Below are positions 1 to 5,562 of a stretch of DNA of 7,931 nucleotides, one piece after another; position 1 is the stretch's first letter; every line of letters begins with the position of its first letter. Position numbers and translations under genes: made by a program. Origin of the DNA: Ruminococcaceae bacterium UBA3818 (lineage in GTDB: Bacteria > Bacillota > Clostridia > Oscillospirales > Ruminococcaceae); contig DFDW01000004.1 in the NCBI GenBank assembly GCA_002369315.1, forward strand, positions 1 to 7,931, read 5' to 3'. The notes beneath the pieces were generated by a model. That model saw only the letters and a program-made list of their open reading frames with translations, had not been told where the DNA came from and made no database searches.

Positions 1-18
1 CCACTCGGGAATTCTCCC
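1..18 (-). tRNA. tRNA-Tyr, 5' end only (probable)
   Basis: Read on the minus strand, 18 down to 1 gives GGGAGAATTCCCGAGTGG. This has the form of a 7-nt acceptor strand, TT at positions 8-9, and a D-arm beginning CCCGAG(T/C)GG, the usual opening of bacterial tRNA-Tyr. It follows the tRNA-Thr 3' end by 13 nt, so it is the next gene of the same tRNA transcript. The anticodon lies outside the window. tRNA-Leu or tRNA-Ser, which also have long variable arms, are less likely because their openings usually differ. Confidence 0.6.
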
Positions 19-31
19 ATATTCACTTAAA

Positions 32-107
32 TGGAGCTGGTGGACGGACTCGAACCCCCGACCTGCTGATTACAAATCAGCTGCTCTACCAACTGAGCTA
101 CACCAGC
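32..107 (-). tRNA. tRNA-Thr (anticodon TGT)
   Basis: The minus strand folds as a full 76-nt cloverleaf. The acceptor GCTGGTG pairs with CACCAGC, followed by discriminator T and an encoded CCA (32-34). The D-arm is GCTC/GAGC. The anticodon stem GCTGA/TCAGC holds the loop TTTGTAA, giving anticodon TGT, which reads the threonine codon ACA. The TTCGAGT T-loop is present. The T-stem GGGGG/CCGTC contains one G-G opposition and one G-T pair, which is weaker than usual. It is transcribed from the promoter at 127-155 together with the downstream tRNA. Confidence 0.95.
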
Positions 108-126
108 AAATCCAGCAACGTGATTT

Positions 127-155
127 ATTTTATCAAAGAAGAACCCGGATGTCAA
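127..155 (-). promoter_or_regulatory. Promoter of the tRNA-Thr/Tyr transcript
   Basis: The minus strand carries a perfect TTGACA (155-150), a 17-nt spacer, and TAAAAT (132-127). The expected start site is near 120, about a dozen bases before the mature tRNA-Thr 5' end. The motifs are seen directly; activity is inferred. Confidence 0.8.
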
Positions 156-184
156 GAGATTTTATAAAAAACCTTTGCTTTTTC

Positions 185-213
185 TTGCAATATTGATTCG
201 TAGCTTTTATAAT
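185..213 (+). promoter_or_regulatory. Promoter of the PurF-like gene
   Basis: TTGCAA (185-190), a 17-nt spacer, and a perfect TATAAT (208-213) predict a start near 220 and a leader of about 30 nt. It is back to back with the tRNA promoter, 30 bp away. The leader is too short for a purine riboswitch and I see no purine box. The ribosome site AAGGAG (236-241) lies 8 nt before the ATG at 250. Confidence 0.8.
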
Positions 214-249
214 GAACCATACAGGCTTAAATAAGAAGGAGATACAAGT

Positions 250-1653
250 ATGGGAGGACTGTTTGGGGTAGCGTCCCGCACTGATTGTGTGTTCGATTTG
301 TTTTTCGGTACGGACTATCATTCGCATTTGGGGACCCGAAGAGGCGGTATGGCAGTTTATGGAGAAAAAGGGTTTGACCGGGCAATCCATAATATTGAAA
401 ATTCCCCGTTCCGGACAAAATTTGAAAAAGAGTCGGTAGACATGCACGGCAACCTGGGTATTGGCTGCATTTCGGATAATGAACCGCAGCCGCTGATGGT
501 GCGTTCCCACTTGGGTACGTTTGCCATCACTACGGTTGGCAGAATCAACAACAGCGCCGAACTGGTGAAGCTGGCTTTTGAAAAAGGGAATATCCATTTT
601 CTGGAAATGAGCGGCGGCAGCATTAACCCGACAGAACTGGTGGCGGCGCTGATCAACCAGCAGTCGACCATTGTGGATGGCATCCGCTATGCACAGAGCG
701 TGATTGACGGTTCGATGACCATGCTGGTTATGACGCCCCAGGGTATTTACGCCGCCCGGGACCGGATGGGCCGGACCCCGCTTGTGCTGGGCAAAAAGAA
801 AGGCGCGGTCTGCGCTTCGTTTGAAAGCTCCGCGTTTATCAACCTGGGTTATGAAGACTATAAAGAATTGGGGCCGGCGGAAATCGCGCTGATTACCCCG
901 GATGGAGCTGAGACGGTAAGCCAGCCGCAGCAGCAGATGAAATTCTGTACGTTTATGTGGGTTTATTACGGCTATCCCACTTCCACCTATGAAGGGATCA
1001 ATGTGGAAGAGATGCGCTATCGCTGCGGAGAGAAATTGGCTGGCCGCGACGATGTTCGAACCGACATGGTGGCAGGCGTTCCCGATTCCGGTATCGCGCA
1101 CGCGGTGGGATATGCCAATCGCTCCGGCATCCCGTTTGCCCGCCCGTTCATCAAATATACGCCCACCTGGCCTCGGTCCTTTATGCCGCCGAACCAGACC
1201 CAGCGCAACCTGATTGCCAAAATGAAGCTGATCCCGGTTCATGCGCTGATCAAGGATAAGAGTATGGTGCTGATTGATGATTCCATCGTTCGTGGAACCC
1301 AGCTGCGGGAGAGCGCCGAACTTTTGTATCAAAACGGCGCGAAAGAGGTTCATATCCGCCCCGCCTGTCCGCCGCTGCTGTTTGGCTGCAAATATTTGAA
1401 TTTTTCCCGGTCCAATTCGGAGCTGGAATTGATTGGACGCCGGGTGATCCAGCGCCGGGAGGGCGTGACCGATTACGATACGCTGCTGGATTACGCCAAT
1501 CCGGATAGCACCAATTACAAGGAAATGGTGGAGGAAATCGGCAAAGAGTTGAAATTCACCTCTCTGCGGTATCATCGGCTGGATGATATGATCGATTCGG
1601 TGGGGATTGAACCCTGCAAGCTCTGCACCTATTGCTGGAGCGGGCGGGAATAG
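250..1653 (+). CDS. PurF-like amidophosphoribosyltransferase homologue with a degenerate glutamine site
   Basis: This 467-aa protein has the length and two-domain layout of glutamine PRPP amidotransferase, the first enzyme of purine synthesis. The N-terminal Ntn-type glutaminase domain covers roughly residues 1-230 and the phosphoribosyltransferase domain roughly 231-467. The PRPP loop is intact (VLIDDSIVRGT, 340-350). Cys233, Cys380, Cys459 and Cys462 align with the four 4Fe-4S ligands of Bacillus-type PurF; Cys456 is extra. The start is odd: it reads MGGLFG where PurF exposes a catalytic cysteine (MCGIFG). The residues I align with the glutamine-binding Arg (GHVRY, now GCISD, 71-75), the oxyanion Asn (HNGN, now TVGR) and Asp (SDTE, now NPTE, 126-129) are also changed. 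I infer it cannot hydrolyse glutamine; it may use ammonia, pair with another amidotransferase, or act as a PRPP-responsive protein. I recall similar MGG-starting paralogues in Clostridia and Bacteroidetes, usually annotated simply as PurF. It has its own promoter and terminator and no pur neighbours, so I withhold the symbol. Confidence 0.9.
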   Translation: MGGLFGVASRTDCVFDLFFGTDYHSHLGTRRGGMAVYGEKGFDRAIHNIENSPFRTKFEKESVDMHGNLGIGCISDNEPQPLMVRSHLGTFAITTVGRINNSAELVKLAFEKGNIHFLEMSGGSINPTELVAALINQQSTIVDGIRYAQSVIDGSMTMLVMTPQGIYAARDRMGRTPLVLGKKKGAVCASFESSAFINLGYEDYKELGPAEIALITPDGAETVSQPQQQMKFCTFMWVYYGYPTSTYEGINVEEMRYRCGEKLAGRDDVRTDMVAGVPDSGIAHAVGYANRSGIPFARPFIKYTPTWPRSFMPPNQTQRNLIAKMKLIPVHALIKDKSMVLIDDSIVRGTQLRESAELLYQNGAKEVHIRPACPPLLFGCKYLNFSRSNSELELIGRRVIQRREGVTDYDTLLDYANPDSTNYKEMVEEIGKELKFTSLRYHRLDDMIDSVGIEPCKLCTYCWSGRE

Positions 1654-1665
1654 CCCTTTGGACAA

Positions 1666-1706
1666 CAAAAAGCAGTGCCGTCTTTATAGATGGCGCTGCT
1701 TTTTTG
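1666..1706. terminator. Bidirectional intrinsic terminator between convergent genes
   Basis: A 12-bp stem (1671-1682 with 1689-1700, two G-T pairs) with loop TTTATA is flanked by A5 on the left and a T-run on the right. It can therefore end transcription in both directions. It lies 13 nt after the PurF-like stop codon and 26 nt beyond the end of the minus-strand proS fragment. Confidence 0.9.
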
Positions 1707-1731
1707 CGAAGTGTCCGAAAGCAAATTCGGC

Positions 1732-2265
1732 TTATCTTCCGCGGCATTCTTCCAGCAATTTTTTGACCAGCGAATCAATTCGGCCTGCGGCTTCCTCCAA
1801 CGGGATCATTTCCCGCAGGGATTTATCCCGGGTGGTGATCTCACAGCAGTTTTCTTTCAGATTGCGGGGGCTGATGATGACCCGCACCGGCACGCCAAGC
1901 AAGTCCGCGTCGGAAAACATGACGCCGGCGCTGACGTTTCGGTCGTCGCAGATGACTTCAATGCCCCGGGATTGCAGCGATTCGTACAGCCGGTCGGCAC
2001 AGGCGCGAACTTCGGCGTCATGGTGCGCTTCGCATACCGACGCTGCCAGCCTCCCGACCCCGATACCGTAACAACCCATGACCGGATAATGTGCCTCGCC
2101 GTTTTGATCCAGGTACTGCATCTGCATCGAGCGGGTGTATTTATCGCCTAACTGAAAAATATTCCCTACTTCGATGCCTCTGGAAATGGTAATGGATGAT
2201 TTTTTACAATGCGGACAGATACCATTCTCCACAATCTTGGCAAAGTCATGGTAAACGGCAGAGGG
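1732..2265 (-). pseudogene. proS: Prolyl-tRNA synthetase, C-terminal fragment
   Basis: The minus-strand reading frame matches the last third of class II prolyl-tRNA synthetase, which charges tRNA-Pro with proline. Seen here are a CPHCKK segment, the GIEVGNIFQLG and YTRSMQMQYL stretches, motif 3 of the catalytic core (MGCYGIGVGRL), and then an apparently complete anticodon-binding domain ending at 1732. About 170 of the roughly 570 residues expected remain. Motifs 1 and 2 and any editing domain are missing, so it cannot aminoacylate alone. A GTG at 2232 could open a 166-aa frame, but homology continues upstream through YHDFAKIVENG to about 2260, so that GTG is not a natural start. Just beyond lies the hairpin that follows the flotillin fragment. 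Either this is a deletion remnant, with another proS elsewhere, or the contig is chimeric. Confidence 0.85.
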
Positions 2266-2296
2266 AAAATCCCGGCGACTCAGGGAGTGCGCCGGG
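2266..2296 (-). terminator. Probable terminator of the flotillin fragment
   Basis: A perfect 7-bp GC stem, CCCGGCG (2271-2277) with CGCCGGG (2290-2296), encloses a 12-nt loop. On the minus strand it is followed by ATTTTCCC, a short and weak U-tract. It begins 35 nt after the flotillin stop codon. It lies exactly where proS-like sequence begins, so it marks the edge of the rearrangement. Confidence 0.55.
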
Positions 2297-2331
2297 AAAA
2301 CAAAAGAAGATCGTAGGATGGGGAGAAACGT

Positions 2332-3111
2332 TTAGACTTGCTGGCTCTGTTCCGGATCCGTCTTGACTGCGGCCGCGGCAGCTTCATCTGTTTCTTCCTG
2401 GGAATAGGGGGAAGCTGTGGGAGCCGCTGCAATCCGCCCGCCGACCACGCCGGCCAACAGGGCCTGAAGATCGATGCCGGTGGATTCTTTCACGCCGTCC
2501 ATGACCTGGCTGGCGCTGGACATAACGTCTTTCACAAGGCGGGTAGAGTTGCCATCGCCGTACATAACGATCTTGTCGGTCTGTGCCAGCGGGATCGCGG
2601 CATTCTTGACCACTTCGGGCAGAGCGGTAAGATACATCTCCAGAACAGAAGCTTCACCCATTTTGCGTTGAGCTTCCGCTTTTTTCTCAATCGCCTCCGC
2701 TTCTGCAAGGCCTTTGGCGCGGATACCTTCTGCTTCCTGCTCCATGGAAAAACGCAGCGCTTCGGCTTCGGCTTTGCGGGCCTCCGCCTGCTGGATAGCC
2801 TCAAACTTCTGGGCCTCCGCTTCTTTTTGGCGGCGGATCAGATCAGCCTCCGCCTCTTTTTCCACCTTGTACTTCATAGCGTCGGCCTGCTTGCGGATCT
2901 CCGCGTCCAGCTGGCGCTCTTTCAGGGCGATTTCCTTTTCCGCGGCCACCTTGACGGCGTTGGCTTCCTGCTGGGCATTGGCGGTGGCGATGGAAATATC
3001 GCGCTGGGCGTTGGCTTTGGCAATCTGGGCGTTTTTGCGGATTTGCTCCACGTTGTCGATACCCATATTCTCGATGGTGCCGGCCGCGTCTTTAAAATTC
3101 TGGATATTAAT
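2332..3111 (-). pseudogene. Flotillin-family protein, C-terminal half (SPFH/PHB domain missing)
   Basis: Homology to FloT/YuaG-type flotillins, membrane-microdomain scaffold proteins, starts at INIQNFKDAAGTIENMGIDN (from 3111) and runs to a normal-looking end. It includes a long alanine/glutamate-rich coiled coil with repeated AEA, KAEAEA and QKFEA units. The flotillin tail follows (VLEMYLTALPEV, PLAQTDKIVMYGDG, SSGID-like STGIDLQALL), and then a low-complexity acidic C-terminus ending QQV. About 260 residues remain of roughly 500. The N-terminal membrane anchor and the PHB/SPFH domain are absent. Nothing upstream supplies them, because the sequence changes at once to the end of the tag reading frame. 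No start with a ribosome site is evident; an ATG at 3126 encodes only a short run of unrelated residues first. It is likely non-functional or an assembly junction product. Confidence 0.85.
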
Positions 3112-3763
3112 CCTCCAACCGCTCATACATCGGCAGCGCATCCAAATGTTCCCCGGAAAAGAAAAGAATATCTTCGTTTATCCTGCAGGCTCCCTCATTC
3201 AACGATACCTTAGGTGTGTAGCACATACAATCTTTGGAGTGGCCGTTGATCACACCTATGGACTGCAGGAAAGAGTAGATGATAGTCGAGCCGACGAAAG
3301 TCATCCCGCGCTTTTTCAGGTCTTTGGAAATGGCATCGGACAGCGGTGAGGTCGTCCGTACAGTAAATTCTTCCAGCACGACCTTGTGCCCGGTAAAGGA
3401 CCAGATATAGTTGCTGAATGAGCCGAATTCCTTTTGGAGCGCCTTGAACACAATGCTGTTATCCACGGCTGCCTTGATCTTCAAGCGGTTGCGGATGATG
3501 CCAGGGTCGTTCATCAGCGCCTGCTTTTTCTTCTCGTCATAGGCAATCACTTTGTCGATGTCAAAACCATCGAAGGCCGCACGGAAACTCTCCCGTTTGT
3601 TCAAAACACACTCCCAGGAAAGTCCCGCCTGAAAGCATTCCAAAATCAGCAGCTCGTAGAGCTTTTGGTCGTCATACAACGGGCGGCCCCATTCTTCATC
3701 GTGGTATTTCACATAGGTCTCGTTTTTCAGATTGCACCAACTGCATCTTTTGGAATGTCCCAT
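3107..3763 (-). CDS. tag: DNA-3-methyladenine glycosylase I (Tag) with an unusual truncated C-terminal extension
   Basis: Tag removes 3-methyladenine from alkylated DNA to start base-excision repair. This 218-aa frame has the family signature RCSWC, HDEEWGRP (21-28), LECFQAGLSW (41-50), GIIRNRLKI (88-96), WSFTGHK (121-127), KKRGMTFVGSTIIYSFLQ (150-167) and GHSKDCMCY. The zinc ligands align as Cys7, His21, His175 and Cys179, and the active-site Glu as Glu42, so the enzyme looks functional. I chose the ATG at 3763 because AAGGAG lies 10 nt before it and because Tag proteins begin near RCxW; a longer frame to 3871 only reads through the HxlR remnant. The usual family end is near residue 185. The remaining 33 residues (FFSGEHLDALPMYERLED at the end) resemble the start of a DUF5655-type domain, cut off at the junction with the flotillin fragment. 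The stop of the upstream HxlR remnant lies in this gene's ribosome site, suggesting an old coupling. Confidence 0.92.
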   Translation of the reverse strand: MGHSKRCSWCNLKNETYVKYHDEEWGRPLYDDQKLYELLILECFQAGLSWECVLNKRESFRAAFDGFDIDKVIAYDEKKKQALMNDPGIIRNRLKIKAAVDNSIVFKALQKEFGSFSNYIWSFTGHKVVLEEFTVRTTSPLSDAISKDLKKRGMTFVGSTIIYSFLQSIGVINGHSKDCMCYTPKVSLNEGACRINEDILFFSGEHLDALPMYERLED

Positions 3764-3777
3764 TGTTTCCGCTCTCC

Positions 3778-3985
3778 TTATTTGGCCTGCTTTGCAGCTT
3801 TTTCCCTGAATAGACAGCCCGGCACAGACGTAACGCCATATCCGGTCTCCGTAAGGGAATATTCCACACACGGAGGCGCCTCGGCATAGACATGGCGGGT
3901 AATCAGGCCCTTCTTTCTGTTACGAAGCTGGGCGGTTATATCTTCTGGGATACCGCGCCAAGGGACTTCCCCTCTTTTAAAGCGC
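3778..3985 (-). pseudogene. HxlR-type winged-helix regulator remnant, truncated and frameshifted
   Basis: Minus-strand translation gives FRGALKEGKSLGAVSQKI then a stop at 3938-3936. A one-base shift restores ITAQLRNRKKGLITRHVYAE, APPCVEYSLTETG and an end at 3780-3778. Both parts match the recognition-helix and wing region of HxlR transcription factors (compare KKSIGTVSQK, GLLTRKVYAEVPPRVEYTLAETG in the second copy). The N-terminal half, including the GxKWKxLIL helix, is missing, and the remaining 5' end overlaps the 3' end of the EFR1 gene. The tail after TETG (GVTSVPGCLFREKAAKQAK) is also unlike the family. This is a decayed gene. Its stop codon TAA forms part of the tag ribosome site, the same arrangement as in the second copy. 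Confidence 0.8.
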
Positions 3986-4726
3986 CTCGAAATGATACCG
4001 GGGCTTGCCCAGGCTCTTCTTGCCGTACTCGATGGCTTTGGTAGGACAGTGGCAGATGCACGCCATGCAGTGAGTGCAGTCGCCGCCCCAGACAGGCTTG
4101 CGGTTTTGAATCACGATGTTGTTCATCGGGCAGAGCCTGGCGCACTGACCGCAGCCGGTGCAGGCATCGCCGGCCGCAAAAGCATTTGCTTTGACGAAGA
4201 AAGAATAGAAGATTGGATTCACCGAACCGCTCATGAAGCGGTCGTAGAAATTATTGCGGGGCGGCGGGAACGCTTGATTGGCCGCAATGGCTAAGATTGC
4301 ACGGTCAATGTCCGGCTCCGCCCTGGCAACGATCTGCCGTGCTTCCTCCGCCTGCGGTGCGTTGAACATGGCAATGTAATTTTCAGGCATGGTGATCTGC
4401 GCCGTGCCCATATAGGTGAGCTGTTTTTCCTGGCAGAGGGCGCGGTTATATTTGGCGGCATTGCCGATCTCGCTGCCGCAGGTCATGACGAACCATGCCT
4501 GCGCCCCACAGGGAAAATCCGTTTCTGCCAGATGATCCTGCACAATGCGCGGGATGCGCCACGCGTAAGTGGGCGTGACGATAATCAGGCGCTCATCGGA
4601 TGTGACCGGCGAAATATCGCCCGCCTTGATGCGGTCGTTCATGCTGAGAAGCTCGTCTCCCAGAGCTTCCGCAATGCGCTGGGCGACGTACCGGCTGTTC
4701 CCGGTACCGCTGAAATACAAAATCAT
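3977..4726 (-). CDS. EFR1-family flavodoxin-ferredoxin protein
   Basis: This 249-aa protein joins an FMN-binding flavodoxin-like domain to a two-cluster ferredoxin, the layout of EFR1-family electron-transfer proteins of anaerobes. The phosphate loop is SGTGNS (6-11). A second flavodoxin-type stretch, IIVTPTYAWRIPR (48-60), contacts flavin in relatives. The C-terminus carries CTGCGQCARLCP (Cys189, 192, 195, 199) and CTHCMACICHCP (Cys217, 220, 223, 227), all eight ligands for two 4Fe-4S clusters. It ends with the family-typical GKPRYHF. No membrane segment is evident, so it is probably cytosolic. The ATG at 4726 overlaps the deformylase stop as ATGA, with GAGGGG just upstream, implying translational coupling; an upstream frame to 4825 is only read-through of the deformylase. 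Redox partners are unknown. Confidence 0.92.
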   Translation of the reverse strand: MILYFSGTGNSRYVAQRIAEALGDELLSMNDRIKAGDISPVTSDERLIIVTPTYAWRIPRIVQDHLAETDFPCGAQAWFVMTCGSEIGNAAKYNRALCQEKQLTYMGTAQITMPENYIAMFNAPQAEEARQIVARAEPDIDRAILAIAANQAFPPPRNNFYDRFMSGSVNPIFYSFFVKANAFAAGDACTGCGQCARLCPMNNIVIQNRKPVWGGDCTHCMACICHCPTKAIEYGKKSLGKPRYHFEAL

Positions 4727-5133
4727 ATCAAAATCCCCTCGCAATGGTCGCTCTCGTGCTGGATGATCTCCGCCGTCCAGCCGGTAAAGGTCTTGAGCCG
4801 TGTCTGGAACTTCTCGTTCTGCCATTGCACCTTGATGGTCTGGAAACGCTTCGTGCGTCGCGTGCCGGTGAGGGACAGGCAGACCTCCTCGGCCTCATAC
4901 ATCCCAGAATGTTTGACAATGACGGGATTGAACATGACCATGTATTCGCCCTCGTTGTCAAAAGCGATGATGCGTTTGCCCGCGCCGATCATATTCGCTG
5001 CCATGCCCACGCAGCCATCTTTGTGGGCGGCCAAGGTATCCAGCAGGTCCTGCGCTACGCCCAGATCGTCTGCCGTGGCGGGCTCCGCCTTTTGGGCGAG
5101 AAAAGCTTCGTCTTTGCATATTTCACGAATCAT
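4723..5133 (-). CDS. Peptide deformylase-like metalloenzyme (divergent motif I)
   Basis: This 136-aa protein has the peptide deformylase fold signatures; the canonical enzyme removes the formyl group from nascent N-termini using a metal. Motif II is EVCLS (83-87, family EGCLS) with metal ligand Cys85. Motif III is QHESDH (125-130) with metal ligands His126 and His130 and catalytic Glu127. Motif I reads CVGMAANM (41-48) against GxGxAAxQ, so the oxyanion-stabilising Gln is Met48. It is shorter than the roughly 165-aa housekeeping enzymes. I recall a Clostridia clade with this same pattern, so it may be a family trait rather than decay, but activity on formyl-Met peptides is not assured. AAGGAGG (5146-5140) lies 6 nt before the ATG. 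It overlaps the EFR1 gene by ATGA and follows a broken HxlR gene whose TAA lies in its ribosome site. I give no symbol because the main def gene is probably elsewhere. Confidence 0.88.
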   Translation of the reverse strand: MIREICKDEAFLAQKAEPATADDLGVAQDLLDTLAAHKDGCVGMAANMIGAGKRIIAFDNEGEYMVMFNPVIVKHSGMYEAEEVCLSLTGTRRTKRFQTIKVQWQNEKFQTRLKTFTGWTAEIIQHESDHCEGILI

Positions 5134-5144
5134 GGTTGTCCTCC

Positions 5145-5483
5145 TTACCCGTTTTTACGTTTATAGTCCGTCCCCCAGACTACCATAGCGTCCAGAATGG
5201 GTTTCAGGCTGCAGCCTGTCTCGGCGAGGGTATACTCCACCCTCGGCGGCACTTCGGCATAGACCTTGCGGGTCAGCAGGCCTTTCTCCTACATGTCCCC
5301 AAGCTGGGCAGTCAGCACCTTCTGGGATACTGTACCGATGGACTTTTTCAGTTCGCCGAAGCGTTTGGTTCCGTCTATCAGATTACGGAGAATCAGTACT
5401 TTCCATTTGTCCCCGATGGCACCAAGGCAAGGCCGCCGTTTTACATCTCCGTCCACAGTTATTATGTGGTCAATCACACTCAA
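5145..5483 (-). pseudogene. HxlR-type winged-helix regulator interrupted by an in-frame amber codon
   Basis: The minus strand encodes an HxlR-family regulator. Relatives sense redox or electrophiles and control neighbouring operons. Visible are AIGDKWKVLILRNLIDG, KRFGELKKSIGTVSQKVLTA and QLGDM, then TAG (5291-5289). In the same frame follow EKGLLTRKVYAEVPPRVEY, TLAETGCSLKPILDAMVVWG and a TAA at 5147-5145. The TAG replaces the Glu/Gln normally found in DMEEKGL, so a single G/C-to-T change would explain it. The segment before GDKWK is also atypical: the family CPV cysteine lies about five residues too close, and only non-ATG starts are available (TTG at 5483). It is likely inactive, unless suppressed or a sequencing error. 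The TAA overlaps the deformylase ribosome site, so it was once the first gene of that operon. Confidence 0.85.
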
Positions 5484-5501
5484 AAAACGAACTTTAGCAC
5501 A

Positions 5502-5527
5502 GAAAACCGCCTAAAAAGGCGGTTTTC
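5502..5527. terminator. Perfect hairpin, terminator-like
   Basis: GAAAACCGCC (5502-5511) pairs perfectly with GGCGGTTTTC (5518-5527) around the loop TAAAAA. The T-run is inside the stem in both directions, a common form of compact bidirectional terminator. It lies between the GrpB gene (minus, ending 5637) and the HxlR pseudogene, so it probably stops GrpB transcripts from entering the HxlR-deformylase operon. An attenuator role for that operon is possible. Confidence 0.65.
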
Positions 5528-5562
5528 CCAAGAAAGTTGGCAACAAACGCATTTTTCGATAC

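Noticed and set aside
133..1668. A 511-codon open frame on the minus strand across the whole PurF-like gene
   Set aside because: It is antisense to a gene with clear family motifs, promoter, ribosome site and terminator; its translation shows no recognisable domain and crosses the promoter region.
2230..2232. GTG as a genuine start of a short C-terminal ProS-like protein
   Set aside because: Family similarity continues upstream of the GTG, and no ribosome site precedes it, so it is an internal valine codon of a truncated gene.
2338..3213. A long plus-strand frame opposite the flotillin fragment, rich in Phe/Leu/Gly
   Set aside because: It is the complement of the Ala/Glu coiled-coil codons; the apparent hydrophobic protein is a strand artefact, with no ribosome site or family similarity.
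4726..4825. An upstream ATG at 4825 as the EFR1 start
   Set aside because: It would add 33 residues encoded inside the deformylase gene; the ATG at 4726 has a ribosome site, a coupling overlap, and begins exactly with the flavodoxin fold (MILYFSGTGNS).
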